The position numbers and the translations under genes were made by a program. Of a stretch of 64,000 bases of DNA, positions 21,784 to 36,960 are shown in pieces. This stretch comes from Silurus meridionalis (taxonomy: Eukaryota; Chordata; Actinopteri; Siluriformes; Siluridae). How positions within the stretch are numbered: position 1 is the stretch's first letter; each line of letters begins with the position of its first letter. Under the pieces are notes generated by a model. It was not told where the DNA came from, ran no database searches, and worked only from the letters and a program-made list of their open reading frames with translations. The stretch is taken from NCBI RefSeq assembly GCF_014805685.1, contig NC_060907.1, positions 1,099,697-1,163,696 on the forward strand, read 5' to 3'.

Positions 21784-23361
21784 TATATCATGGTTTGGTC
21801 ATCACACTGCAAATGATTGATAGTCACAGCAATGTAAGTGTGTTATCTGATAACAAGGTCAAGCAGTCAAGTCCATCATGAGGATGGCAATCATTCTAAC
21901 ATGACTCTTGTCAGTACAAGCTGCACAGAAGTTTCCACTCCAGGCCAGTGGTAACGCTCATGCTTAAAAATGTGCCTCATAAAAATATACTCCAAGTGTT
22001 CCAGTGACATTGCTATCAAAGCCTATGTAATTCTTTGAGGATGGAAGAGTTCTAATCTCTCTTCTACTACATATTGAATGTCATGAAGTCTTAAAGACAG
22101 AGGTTTGCTATTTGTACTGTCTGAAGCTGAGGCAACTGATTGTTGTTTTGAAATCTCAGACAGTCAAGGAAGCTTTCCCACCCAAAGGTTGTGCTTCAGC
22201 AATCAATAGGACCTAAATCTAAGTGGAGAAACTTCACCCACACAATGGAGTTTAGGTCCATTGTTGGAAATCACAACTGGCACAATTACTTACTCTGCAT
22301 CAACCAATAACAAACCATTAACCCGGCGTGGAGTCCTTTCCTCTGTCTACAGGGTTTTTGATTTCCCTGCCATCTGTCCTGCTGACCTTAGTAAGCAGAG
22401 TTGTCAGTAGAAGTTAGCATCTCTTCAAATCGTCAGTCATAAGTCAGCAATGAATTGTACTGGGTGATCACATCATTTATGGATTCTATGAATTTTGCAT
22501 GGAGAAGGTCCCATATTTTTATGGAATATCTATTACCACAGCAGTGTCAAAAGAAATAACCAGAAGATGGCAGCAGTGGAACAGTGTTTTAAAGCAACGA
22601 GTTTTTTGTTTGCTGAACCCCTACGACCAACTTTTTATTTCTATAATTTTACAGCACATTTGAATGCTCACTGTTCTGTCGCTAATGGTCACAATACATG
22701 CAGGTAACTAAATCAAATATTTCGTAAATATTTCAAATATTTCATATTTCATATTGAATATGAAAAATAATTCATAAATGTACTGTACTTCTATAACATT
22801 GTAATGATTTGATTTACTAACAGATATTCATGAACTCCCTGGGAAACCCTGTTCTAAACTGTGGAAATATACATGAGCAATTACAAAACAAATTTCAATT
22901 CTATCTGTTTCTCTTAACTAATGATATTAAACAAATTTTTAGGATGTGTTTCTTATTACTTTAAAAGTATTAAGAAATGCACATATATTTGAGTAACATA
23001 AAACATGATTCTTTGATATATAGGAAAGCATTACATTCAGAATTGTCCTAATTGTAACAGTTTATTCAGATTCTGCAGGTTTACAATTTCACTGTTGGCT
23101 CAGTGTTGCCAGAAAAAAAGGACCTACCAAGTATGTTTTAAGGAAAGACAACAAGGTCACTCATGTTTTTCCATCCCACAGAAGAGCTCTTGTATCACAG
23201 ATAATCTTTTTTGACATAATACAGAATCATTAAAACTTTAATACTTATACACAAAGTGACTAAGTGCATTGGCAGGGATGCAAATTAGAATGAAGACATA
23301 ATCAAAGGAGAAACTGACATGGGCATGTTAGCTAGCTGTGTGAGAAGAAAAAGACATTAGA
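21784..23361. other. Spacer
   Basis: No gene recognised. CAGAAGATGGCAGCAGTGG at about 22561-22579 resembles CAGTAGATGGCAGCAGTG at 49949. Confidence 0.45.
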
Positions 23362-23514
23362 TTGTGCATGCAGTCCAACCTCCACCTTAAACCACTGCTG
23401 TTCACTGCTGTCACACTGTCCACATACATGTGTCAGAAAGTTCAGGTTATAGGATCCAAGGCAGATGCAAAAGGAGCAGGGGAGAAAAGCTGTGCAGAGC
23501 TGAATCGGGAAGCC

Positions 23515-23760
23515 GATTCAGGAGCCGATTCAGGAGCCGATTCAGGAGCCGATGTGCGGAGGGTGAGGATTCCGAGCCGGAAACCAGAGCGCGTTCAGCG
23601 CGAGCAGAGCAGAGCCGGAAACCGGAGCGCGTTCAGCGCGAGCAGAGCAGAGCCGAACCGGAAACCGGAGCACGTCCAGCGCGAGCAGAGCAGAGCCGAA
23701 CCGGAAACCGGAGCGCGTTCAGTGCGAGCCGAGTCAGAAACCGGAGCGCGTTCAGCGACC
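23515..23760. repeat. GC-rich minisatellite in the 3' LTR remnant
   Basis: Units of about 43 bp (GGAGCGCGTTCAGCGCGAG-CAGAGCAGAGCCGAACCGGAAACC), about four copies, preceded at about 23515-23555 by a 15-bp GCCGATTCAGGA-type repeat. The same units in the same orientation occur at 26190-26390. Confidence 0.85.
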
Positions 23761-23789
23761 CGGGCGGGCGGAGGGGGCCTGGCGGAGGG

Positions 23790-26170
<2,381 letters not shown>

Positions 26171-26184
26171 CGCCCCCTGATACA

Positions 26185-26392
26185 GAGCCGGAAAACCGAA
26201 ACGCGCGGTCAGCGCGAGCAGAGCAGAGCCGAACCGGAAACCGGAGCGCGTTCAGCGCGAGCCGAGTCGGAAACCGGAGCGCGTTCAGCGCGAGCAGAGC
26301 AGAGCCGAACCGGAAACCGGAGCGCGTTCAGCGCGAGCCGAGTCGGAAACCGGAGCGCGTTCAGCGCGAGCCGAGCCGAGCCGGAGGACAGA
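26185..26392. repeat. GC-rich minisatellite in the 5' LTR remnant
   Basis: Alternating units of about 35 and 43 bp built on GGAGCGCGTTCAGCGCGAG. They match the array at 23.56-23.75 kb in sequence and orientation. Confidence 0.85.
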
Positions 26393-26617
26393 ATGGTCAG
26401 GTCAGAGACAAAGAACAAACAAAAGAACAAACAAGCAAAACAGAATACGCTGGAGAGTGATCAGGGCAAGCCTAAAGACAATCTGGCACTGACTGGAGGA
26501 TTCAGGCGTCCTTATAAGTGCCAGAAAATCATACGCCATATCCGTGCAGCTGGTTGGGAGTGGGCGTTTCCTCTGTGATTGAGGCGGTAATGCCTGAAGT
26601 GCTCAAGCGGGCTGACA
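26393..26617 (-). repeat. 5' LTR start of the deleted gypsy element
   Basis: It starts TGTCAGCCC on the minus strand at 26617. CTTATAAGG near 26518-26510 may be its TATA box. A pyrimidine-rich tract then leads into the minisatellite. Confidence 0.65.
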
Positions 26618-26757
26618 ACATGTCCTGCACCACCCTCACATACTTCTCTGATACACCAGACTTCCTCATACAATACCACAACTCCTCTCTCCACCCTGTC
26701 GTGCGCTTTCTCTAAATCCACAAACACACAATGCAGCTCCTTCTGACCTTCTCTAGT

Positions 26758-27059
26758 CAAGTCAAGAGGCTTTTATTGTCATTTCTACTATACACAGTGG
26801 TACACAGTACACAGTAAAAATGAGACAACGTTCCTCCCGAACCCTGGTGCTACACTAAACAACACAGAGCTACAACACAACCTATAAAAACCATTACTGA
26901 GAGTAAATATAAACACAATGCAGTGCAGAAAACAGCATGTAAACAGGGTAATATGGTTAAATATAAATAATTATAATAATAATAAATGGTGGTGAAATGG
27001 ATTGAGACGAGTAATGAGTGTGTGTTAATGAGTTCAGGTTGTACAGTTCAGTAACACAC

Positions 27060-27098
<39 letters not shown>

Positions 27099-27219
27099 GT
27101 TTCAGTTTCAGTTTCAGTTTCAGTTTAGTTCTGTGTATTGAGGAGCCTGATGGCTGTTACACAGTCTGGATGTGAGGCCCGAATGCTTCAGAACCGCTTT
27201 CCTGATGGCAGGAGGGTAA

Positions 27220-27282
<63 letters not shown>

Positions 27283-27876
27283 TGTGTGAGGGATTTGTGT
27301 GTGTGGGGGTGTGTGTGGTCATCCACAACGCTGTTTGCTTTGCGGTTGCAGCGTGTGGTGTAAATGTCCATGATGGAGGGGAGAGAGACTCTGATGATCT
27401 TCTCAGCTGTCCTCACTATCCTCTGTAGGGTCTTGTGATCCGAGACGGTGCAGTTCCCAAACCAGGCAGTGATGCAGCTGCTCAAGATGCTCTCAATAGT
27501 CCCTCTGTAGAACATGGTCAGGATGGGGGGAGGGAGATGAGCTTTCCTCAGCCTTCTCAGGAAGTAGAGACGCTACTGGGGTTTCTTGGTGATGGAGGTG
27601 GTGTTGAGTGACCAGGTAAGGATCTCCGCCAAGTGAACACCAAGGAATTTGGTGCTCTTGACAATCTCCACGGAGGATCTATCGATGATTAGTGGAGAGT
27701 AGCCACTCTGTGTTCTCCTGAAGTCCACAACCATATCTTTGGTTGTGTCAACGTTCAGAGACAGGTTGTTGCTCCACACCAGGCTGTTAAATGGTGCACC
27801 TCCTCTCTGTATGCTGACGTTCTTGCTGATGAGACCCACCACGGTTGTGTCATCGGCAAACTTGATGATGTTTATA
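26758..27876 (-). mobile_element. Rex/L2-group LINE, 5'-truncated, inserted in the RTE copy
   Basis: Minus-strand frames show the end of reverse transcriptase and its C-terminal domain: IIKFADDTTVVGLISKN at the start, [31 protein letters not shown], and [21 protein letters not shown]. The 3' end reads AATGACAATAAAAGCCTCTTGACTTGACT. Long (GT)n tracts (27066-27096 and 27222-27278) interrupt it. Stops and shifts are present. Confidence 0.8.
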
Positions 27877-28306
27877 CTTCTCTATAAACATTCTCGATAA
27901 TAATAATGCATATGTGGTGCTCTTACTCGGCATGAAACCATACTGTTGCTCACAGATGGTCACCTCTTCTCTCAGCCTGGCTTCCACTACTCTTTCCCAT
28001 AACTTCATGGTGTGACTGATCAACTTAATTCCCCTGTAGTTACTGCAGGTCTGCACATCTCCCTTATTCTTAAAGATCGGTACCAGCACACTCCTTCTCC
28101 ATTCCTCAGGCATCTTCTTACCTTCCAGAATCCTGTTAAACAATCTGGTTAAAAACTCCACTGCATCTCTCCTAAACATCTCCACGCCTCTACTGGTATG
28201 TCATCTGGTCCAACCGACTTTCCGCTCTTCATCCTCTTAATCCCTGCTCTCACTTCCTCCTTACTAATCCTATCCACTTCCTGCTTCACCATCTCCACAC
28301 CATCCA

Positions 28307-28350
<44 letters not shown>

Positions 28351-28353
<3 letters not shown>

Positions 28354-28558
28354 TATAATCCCCTACCTGTGTACTGTTTATTACATTGATATTATTTATA
28401 TCATCATTATTTATTTATATCATATTAAACACATATGTAAATATTTTACACTGCTACCAATGAACTCCTGCTAACTGCATTTCATTGCCTTGTACCGTAA
28501 CTTGTGCAATGACAAATTTAAACCTAATCTAATCTAATCTAATCTAATCTAATCTAAT
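28351..28558 (+). mobile_element. LINE 3' tail with (AATCT)n
   Basis: TGCATTTCATTGCCTTGTACCGTAAC, then GCAATGACAAATTTAAAC and five AATCT units. This is the same 3' end as the LINE in copy C (38420-38490). It is severely 5'-truncated. Confidence 0.7.
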
Positions 28559-28643
28559 TTAACATTATAAAAATGCCCCCCTGATAATTTCTGTAAACTT
28601 AAATCCAGTTACCTAAGAATTCAGTACAAAATCTATTTTTACA

Positions 28644-28687
<44 letters not shown>

Positions 28688-28700
28688 AATAATAATATTT
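28644..28700. repeat. (ATT)n / (AAT)n microsatellite
   Basis: A run of ATT units switching to AAT near 28685, forming a short inverted pair. Confidence 0.85.
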
Positions 28701-28734
28701 CATTTTAATTTTTTTTATTTCTTTTCATACAAAA

Positions 28735-29040
28735 CAGCCATTAGGGTTGTGCCATTAGTACTGGTCCCAAACCTGGATAAATGGGGAGGGTTGTGTTATG
28801 AAGGGCATCCAGCATAAAACATTTGCCAAATCATGGAGGTGAAGAAGAAGAAGAGTGAGGACTGAAAGAAGAATAAGATAGTGGAAACTAAAGGAGGAAG
28901 AGTGTAGTGTGAGGTTCAGGGAAGAGGTCAGACAGGAGCTCGGTGGTGGTGAAGAGGTGCTGGGTGATTGGGAAACTACTGCAGGAGTGAGATGAGGGAG
29001 ACAGATAGAAAAGTATCAGGAGACGTCTGTCTTGTATATT
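28735..29040 (+). mobile_element. RTE-type LINE fragment
   Basis: GTCCCAAACCTGGATAAATGGGG and GAAGGGCATCCAGCATAAAAC, followed by a frame reading VRFREEVRQELGG, are typical of the fish RTE region upstream of reverse transcriptase. It lies in opposite orientation to the RTE copy at 23.4-28.35 kb. Confidence 0.6.
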
Positions 29041-29389
29041 ATGAGAAATGACATTATGGTGTTTGGATGTTTGCCAAGACTTTTTAAAAATTTTTCATTG
29101 ATAGATTTTTAATAGATTAATTATGTTCCTTAGATGATTGATGACACAGTTGACTGTAATTTGTTAATCACTGACTGATAAAACCCTTTTCCAGGTACAG
29201 TTTGAGAATGCGGATGTGGGTTTGTTTTTCATTCCTCAGTAATTTCCACATTAAACCCCAGAAAAATGACCATCATATAAGTCTTACAGGACCAGTCCAA
29301 CTAGCAGTCTAATGAGTTTAAATCTAGAGTGCCTAAGAATTAAATGGATATAAATTACAAATTAATTTGAAATAAAATAATGAATATGA

Positions 29390-32300
29390 GTGCATGAGCC
29401 CCGTCAGACTGGTCGTGGGGGGGGTGTAGGAACCATTTATACTGCTTCTCTTAATGTTAGTCAGATGTTAGGATTCAGCTTTAAATCATTTGAAGTGCTC
29501 GTTCTTAAAGTTGTACTTTCGGACATACATAGTAAACTCGCTCTGGTCACCGTGTACAGACCCCCAGGACCCTACGCTGATTTTCTTCAAGAGTTTGCTT
29601 GTTTTCTATCAGATCTCTTGATCAGTTTTGATAAAGTGCTGCTTGTAGGAGATTTTAATATTCATGTAGATGATGTAAACGATGCTCTAGGATTATCATT
29701 TGTTGACTTATTAAACTCTTTTGGGGTTAAACAAAACGTCACCAGACCAACTCATCGCTTTAACCACACACTAGACTTAATAATATCCCACGGAGCAGAC
29801 GTCACTGATATAGATATTTTACCTCAGAGTGATGACATCACAGACCATTACCTCATACTGTACACACTACCGGTAGAGCAGATTAGCCGTGTTGCACCAC
29901 GTTATCGACCTGGTAGGACTATTGTTCCAACCACTAAGGACAGATTCGTAAATAACCTGCCTGATTTATCTCAATTTCTCACTAAACCCATAACTACTAT
30001 TAATCTTGATGAGATAACTAAGAACATAGACCTTATCCTCACTAGCACATTAGACACCGTTGCCCCTATCCGGTTAAAAAAGGTTAGAGACCAAGCACCT
30101 GCATCTTGGTATAATAGTCATACACATGCCCTCAAGAGAACAGCACGTAATCTGGAGAGAAAATGGAGGAAAACTAAATTGGAGGTATTTAGAATCACAG
30201 ATAAAGACAGTATGCTCAGCTACAGACGGCGCTAAAAGCTGCTAGAGCTGAACACCTGAGCAAACTTATAGAAAACAACAAAAACAATCCCAGGTTCCTT
30301 TTCAGTACAGTAGCTAAACTAACTACAAATCAGGGCTCTGAAAATTGTGTTCCATCACAGTTTAGTAGTGAGGACTTTATGATTTTCTTCACTGAAAAAA
30401 TAGATAACATTAGAAAAACAATTGTGGCAGTTCAACCTCTTACAGCATCTCCTGAGACAGTGTTACCTTCAACTCCACAACTCCACTGTTTTACATGTAT
30501 AGGACAGGAAGAGCTGTATAATGTTATTGCCAAAGCTAAATCGACAACATGTCAGTTAGATCCAATTCCTACTAAATTACTGAAGGAAGTGTTATATACA
30601 ACTGGTGAGCCTCTTCTAAATATTATTAACTCCTCACTATCTTTAGGTCACGTCCCTAAATCCCTCAAGTTAGCAGTTATTAAGCCCCTCATTAAAAACC
30701 TAATCTGGATCCAAACACGTTATCAAATTACAGACCAATTTCAAATCTCCCATTTATGTCTAAGATTTTAGAAAAGATTGTCGCTGCACAGTTATGTTCC
30801 TACCTGCAAGAGAACAATATCTTTGAAGAATTTCAGTCAGGTTTTAGGCCCCATCATAGCACAGAAACTGCTCTAGTTAAAATAACTAATGACCTGTTTT
30901 TAGCTTCAGACCAAGGCTTCATCTCGCTGTTGGTTTTACTAGATCTTAGTGCTGCATTCGACACTATAGACCATGATCTCCTCCTAGATCGCTTACAAAA
31001 TTACATCGGCATTCAGGGACAGGCATTAAGCTGGTTTAAATCCTACCTGTCCGATCGTTACCATTTCGTAGATTTGAATGGAGAGCTATCCAGGCTAATG
31101 CAAGTAAATTATGGCGTGCCGCAAGGTTCAGTTCTAGGACCCCTGCTCTTCACAATATACATGCTTCCGTTAGGAAATATTATTAGAAGGCATGGAATTA
31201 GCTTCCATTGTTATGCTGATGATACTCAGCTATATATTTCATCTAAACCAGGCGATACAGCTCAATTAACCCGGATGACTGAGTGTGTTAAGGAACTAAG
31301 AGATTGGATGACCCATAACTTTCTACTTTTAAATTCTGATAAGACTGAGATTTTGCTCATCGCCCAAAAACTGGTATACAGACGCTCCAGCATCTCAACC
31401 TGCATTTAGACGGATGTTCTGTAACCACTAGTTCAACGGTAAAAGACCTGGGTGTTATTTTAGACAGCGACTTGTCTTTCAAAAATCACATCAATCAGGT
31501 TACAAAACAGCCTTCTTTCACCTTAGAAATATTTCTAAGCTAAGAAATATGTTGTCTATATCCGATGCAGAGAAGCTCGTCCATGCTTATGACCTCCAGA
31601 ATAGACTACTGTAATGCGTTACTAGGTGGATGTCCTGCTTCATTAATAAACAAGCTTCAGTTAGTCCAGAATGCAGCAGCCAGAGTTCTTACAAGGTCAA
31701 AAAATATGATCACATAACCCCGATCTTATCGTCCCTACATTGGCTTCCTGTTAAGTTTCGAATAGACTACAAACTATTACTTCTCACTTATAAAGCACTA
31801 AATGGTTTGGCTCCGTGTATCTATCCAGTCTTTTAACACGCTACAATCCGCCACGCCCCTGAGATCTCAAAACTCTGGGCTTCTAGTAGTTCCTAGAATA
31901 GCAAAGTCCACTAAAGGTGGTAGAGCATTTTCACATTTAGCTCCTAAACTCTGGAATAGTCTTCCTGACGGTGTTCGGGGCTCAGACACACTCACCCAAT
32001 TTAAGTGTAGATTAAAACATATCTTTTAGCAAAGCCTACACATAACACACATCACATCATAACCTTGTGCTCCAGAACATCTGATCACATGCACATTATC
32101 AACTTGTGCTGTTAATATCATGAACAGCAGCTACGCTAATTCCTCTCCACTGCTTCTCTTTCTCTCCCCATCCCGAGGCATCCTGAGGTTGCTCCAGCTC
32201 CAGTCACCTCCCACCTCGTGATGATTACGGACCTTTAAAGAAGTAGATGCCGAACTCACAAACATCCTGAACCATCTAGAGACGTACCAGTGCCATTTGG

Positions 32301-32775
32301 ATCCCGCTACATGTGTGGAGTTTTGACATTGGACCTCCTGGAGTGTTTAAAGGCTCTGGCATGGAGAAGCTGATGCTGGATCTGTGGTGATCACAAATGC
32401 TGAGCTTATAAAACTCGGAGCTACTAACCATATAGACTGTTTAAGACTGCAGAAAGAACATTACTTATAATCTTATACTCCAGTAATCATGTTAGTTCTC
32501 ACTCTCCAGTGTTCTGTATTGTTGAAAGATTTATGATCAAACTCTTGATGTCACCCAAATGAGGATGGGTTCCCCTTTTGAGTCTGGTTCCACTCAAGGT
32601 TTCTTCCTCATAACATCTAAGGGAGTTTTTCCTTGCCACAGTCGCCACGGCTTGCTCATCAGGGACAAATGCACACCATTCACCATCACTGTTGATTTGT
32701 GTAAAGCTGCTTTGAGACAATGTCTGTTGTGAAAAGCGCTATACAAATAAACTTGACTTGACTTGACTTGAGTGA
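29390..32775 (+). mobile_element. L2-group LINE, 5'-truncated, with degraded ORF2
   Basis: Frame 29390-30235 is the endonuclease part (RGGGVGTIY, VTVYRPPGPYADF, LLVGDFNIHVDD, RPTHRFNHTLDLIIS, ITDHYLI). Frame 30379-30771 is a linker. Frame 30756-31409 is reverse transcriptase ([44 protein letters not shown], active-site box CYADDTQLY). The C-terminal part follows at 31630-32029 with shifts. The tail reads AAAAGCGCTATACAAATAAA followed by TTGACT repeats, as expected for L2-type 3' ends. Confidence 0.88.
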
Positions 32776-32779
32776 AGTA

Positions 32780-34440
32780 ATAGAGTGAAGAATATACAGT
32801 TTGTGTCACTGCTCAGATGTTCCATTGTCAGGTTAATGTTATCGGCTTAGTATTTTACTCTTAAATTAGGAGTCTTGAGTTGAGTTGAATTGTTTTGTTT
32901 TTTTTAATGCAAAAAAAGGGGAAAAAACACATGGGGATAAACTTTCAGGCCAAAACAAGATAACTGTTTAAATGTATATAATAAAATAGATTAAAAAAAA
33001 ATCTTTTGCCACAAAGGCTATTTTGCTAAATAAAAGGGATCTGCTGAGTCCATAGTTGCCAGATTGTTCTGTGATGTTCACAGAGTTAGGAGATCCAGAA
33101 GCAGAAATCAGACACTGCATTCAGTTAATTTGTTATTAAGATCAGGGGTTAATAGGGTGAGTGGAGGATGTGAAATTAGTCTGAAGTGAGAATCGAATTC
33201 GTAGCTCCAATGGGAGAGTCATGTGAGTTATTCCCATAAAGAGAAGCACTCAATGTATAAACCACTAGAGACTGAGAGGCTGGGCTGAGTGAAGCAGAAG
33301 GCCAGCAAGCATACAAAGAAGGAAGTGTTAGCATGGCAAGAGCACAATGAGAAACAAAAACAGATGAATAAGTGTAAATCATAGCCCTCTGAGAGCTGTA
33401 TCTGGTGATGAATTGCTGAAAGGCCTGGTGTTTTATATGCTTTCATCTGAAGGAGGAATGAGAAACATAATAATTTGCATAATAATTTTGTAGCCACACC
33501 CAGTATGCTCACACACAAGAACTTGGAAGCACATCAAAAACACAGCATGTGGATGTATTAAAAAACATGGTTTGAAAGTTATCACTATAGATTTGATCAG
33601 CTGTGTTTTATGGGTAAAAACTTGCAAGATGAATATTTAGTAAAAAAAGATATGAAGAATCAACTGCTTTGCACCTTTAATGCTTGTGCTTTAATATTTC
33701 CAGTGTATTTTATTCCAATGTATTTTAATATACAATACAAAAAGGTATGTTTTATTTAAAGACACCAGTAATGCCTTTGGTCTTTTTTTAAATAAAGCTG
33801 TTAAAACATTTGACAGAAATAAGATAAAAATTTAAAATATGACTCACAAATTGAACATCTGACTCAGTTACAACGTCTGATGCAAAAATATATTTGTTAT
33901 TTAAAATTTGCAGGATTAGATTTTTATTTTGGAATGTCCATCAATCATTAATGAGAAATTTGTGTCCGGGTGTTTGACAGGTAATTTTCCATCCTCGATC
34001 AGTAACACGTGAGATCGGTTTCTAATTTATTTTTTTTGTGGTGATTAAAGACTGATTTGCAGGCACACCTACATTTTTTGGAACAACATTAAATGGTAAT
34101 TAACATTTTGTTTGTATTTGTTGATCGCTGACGGTAAAACCTTTAGCTCAGGTTGCTGTTGCTGTGCATGGTGTGTTCAAGTTTGAAAAATAAATGTTCC
34201 ATGGTAGTGTATATAATACACATTTTAGTTTTTTGTTTTAAAGTTAAATATTAAAGCTGGTGTAATATTTAGAGTCAAAAAGTTCAAATGCGAATTGGAG
34301 AATTTGCTTAAAATACCAAAGAGAGCTCACTAAACTGGGATATACTGCGTGGCCAAACAAAGGTCCCAGTTTGGAATAAATAAGCAAATACTGGAGAGCA
34401 TGTGACTGGATCATTATTGCTCATTAGACAAGTTGAACAC
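32780..34440. other. Spacer
   Basis: No gene recognised. TTTGTTGATCGCTGACGG near 34118 resembles 29160 and 52207, hinting at duplicated spacer DNA. Confidence 0.45.
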
Positions 34441-34444
34441 TAAG

Positions 34445-35850
34445 GAAGGAGAAAAGGATTAGTAGCGATTGTCCAGGCAGAGGAACCGAGCTGGGAAGGA
34501 TGTACTGCAAGTTAGAGCAATAAAGGATGGAGATGGAAATGTGTTGACTAGTGAGGAGAGTGTGTTGAGAAGTTGGAGGGAGTATTTTGAGCAGCTGATG
34601 AATGAGGAAAATGAGAGAGAGAGAGAAGGTTGGATGATGTGGAGTTGGTGAAGCAGGAAGTGGATAGGATTAGTAAGGAGGAAGTGAGAGCAGTGATTAA
34701 GAGGATGAAGAGTGGAAAGTCGGTTGGACCAGATGACATACCGGTAGAAGCGTGGAGATGTTTAGGAGAGATGGCAGTGGAGTTTTTGACCAGATTGTAT
34801 AAGATGATGTTGGAAGGTGAGAAGATGCCTGAGGAATTGAGTAGAAGTGTGCTGGTACCGATCTTTAAGCATAAGGGAGATGTGCAGACCTGCAGTAACT
34901 ACAGGGGAAAAGCTGATCAGTCACACCATGAAGTTATGGGAAAGAGTAGTGGAAGCCAGGCTGAGAGAAGAGGTGACCATCTGTGAGCAACAGTATGGTT
35001 TCATGCCGAGGAAGAGCACCACAGGCGCCTTATTTGCTTTGAGAATGTTGATGGAGAAGTATAGAGAAGGTCAGAAGGAGAGGTGGAGGTACACGCTGGA
35101 GAGAAGAGGAATGAAAGTCAGTAGGAGTAAGACAGAGTACCTGGTGTGAATGAGAGGGAGGGCAGTGGAGGAGTGCGGTTACAGGGAGAAGAGGTGGAGA
35201 AGGTGGAGGAGTTCAGGTACCTGGGGTCAACAGTGCAGAGTAATGGAGAGTGTGTTAGAGAAGTGAAGAAAAGAGTGCAGGCAGGGTGGAGTGGGTGGAG
35301 AATAGTGACAGCAGGAGTGATTTGTGATAGAAGAGTATCTGTGAGAGTGAAAGGGAAAGTTTATAGGACTGTGGTGAGACCTGAGATGTTGTATGGATTA
35401 GAGACAGTGGCATTGAGTAAAAGACAGGAGGTGGAGCTGGAGGTAGCAGAGCTGAAGATGTTGAGATGTTCGTTGGGAATGAAAGACGATGGACAGGATT
35501 AGAAATTAGTTTATTAGAGGGACAGTGCATGTAAGACGTTTTGAAGACAAGGTGAGGGAGGTGAGATTGAGATGGTTTGGACATGTATAGAGGAGGGACA
35601 TGGGGTATATCAGTAGGAGAATGCTGAGGATGGAGACACCAGGAAGGAGGAAAAGAGGAAGACCAAGGAGGAGGTTTATGGATATGGTGAGGGAAGACAT
35701 GCAGGTAGTTGGTTTAAAAGAGGCAGATGTAGAGGAAAGGGGAGTATGGAGACGGATGATCCGCTGTGGTGCCCCCTACTGAGAGAAGCCGAAAGAAGAA
35801 GAGAAAGAAGCGGAAGAAGAAGAAGAAGAAGAGGAAGAGGAAGAAGAATT
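34445..35850 (+). mobile_element. RTE-type LINE, reverse transcriptase to 3' end, internally deleted
   Basis: Frames contain LTSEESVLRSWREYFEQLMN, KSVGPDDIPVEAWRCLGE, MPEELSRSVLVPIFKHKGDV, EEVTICEQQYGFMPRKSTTGA and, after a deletion at about 35085, SKTEYLV, EFRYLGSTV and the C-terminal half. The end carries GGTGCCCCCTACTGAGAGAAGCCG and then GAAGAA repeats, as RTE tails do. The active-site part of the reverse transcriptase is missing. Confidence 0.8.
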
Positions 35851-36199
35851 GAGGCAGAGTGAATTCACACTTTTTATAGTGCTTCTTAATAATGGTTCAG
35901 CGTGTGTCTCAGTTTCTTTTTTTATCTAATTTATAAAACTTTAGATAACCCAGAAAATAAAATATTCAACAGAGACGGTGTTTTGTTACAAAAATAAAGA
36001 ATGTTATTTCATTTGAAATTAGTTTATTATATTTCTTAAAACAATCATATTTTTTATTCTTTCTAAGAGGTACAAAGGAAATGAAAGATCATAATCATAA
36101 TCAGAAGAAAGAATCTATTCATTAGAGAAGCTACTGTTCACATATTTCTTTATGAGGAAAACTAATAGAGTTAAGAATTGAGAACAATAGAGAGAGACA

Positions 36200-36275
36200 T
36201 TAAAACTGAAGATCTATTTTCAGACGTTTTGCAAGATCTTCCAGACCTATTTCTTTTGATCTTAATAACGATGTT
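36200..36275 (-). pseudogene. Relic of an MFAP4-like last exon (copy E)
   Basis: Minus-strand reading gives NIVIKIKRNRSG, aligning with SIVMKVRRIGLGD of copy C and TIVMKIRK of copy B. The downstream AAGATCTT context is like that near 14080. Homology stops at about 36276, where unrelated sequence begins, so only the 3' tip of a former copy survives. Confidence 0.5.
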
Positions 36276-36399
36276 CACAACCCAAGCTATTTCCATGCCA
36301 GAGGTTGGTGAGGTGCCTTCCATGTCCAATTTCAGCCACAAACAGAAGACACAACCTCCCATACCTTGTTGTAGGAATCGCAAGGATAGCAAGCCTATC

Positions 36400-36495
36400 C
36401 TTAACCCACAGGATGGTCCAAGCCTGCCTTGGGCTTTCAATATAGACAGTGAGCCCACCGGGGACAGACTGCTGGGGAGGGACCTTGTTATAAGC
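36400..36495. repeat. Duplicated block upstream edge, paired with 43559-43652
   Basis: GGATGGTCCAAGCCTGC(C/A)TTGGGC and GGGGACAGACTGCTGGGGAGGGAC occur in both places with few differences. The pair marks the left side of the C and D duplication units. Its own origin was not recognised. Confidence 0.75.
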
Positions 36496-36647
36496 AAAAG
36501 TTTGGTTAATAAAAAGTTTTTATTCTACAAATAGTAATGTTGAAAAGGTTCATGAACACCATAAACATTTAAGTCTGGTTTTCAGGTTTACAGTTTAGAT
36601 CCATATTATATACAAGAAACAAAAATGGAATAAAAGGGAACTCAGAC

Positions 36648-36653
36648 TTTATT
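36648..36653 (-). terminator. Polyadenylation signal of copy C
   Basis: AATAAA on the minus strand in the block ACTCAGACTTTATTTTCTG, repeated at copy D and, in degraded form, near 61.89 kb. Confidence 0.6.
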
Positions 36654-36960
36654 TTCTGAAAGTTTATTTCATTCCTTATACAAAGGATTTACAGATAAAG
36701 TGAAAGATTATTAATTATAGAGAAATCATTTGAAAAAAAAGATAATTCATGTTTTATTAAAGGAGTTACACACATTTCCATAACAAAGTGCATCATTTGC
36801 ATTGAAAACGGAACATTAAAGATATACAGATATATTGTACCACAGGATAAACCCAAAGACAGAAGGTTACATGATCAGTAGATTTGCCATTTTCGAGCAG
36901 TCAGAAATATTACACTTATTTCTGTTCTCCTCTAAATGTATGTCTGGGAAGTTAAAGATT

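Noticed and set aside
36178..36534. 118-codon plus-strand frame with PIPCCRNRKDSKP
   Set aside because: I considered a small secreted cysteine peptide. The frame overlaps an antisense MFAP4 exon relic and a duplicated non-coding block, and the partner copy at 43.56 kb does not keep the frame.
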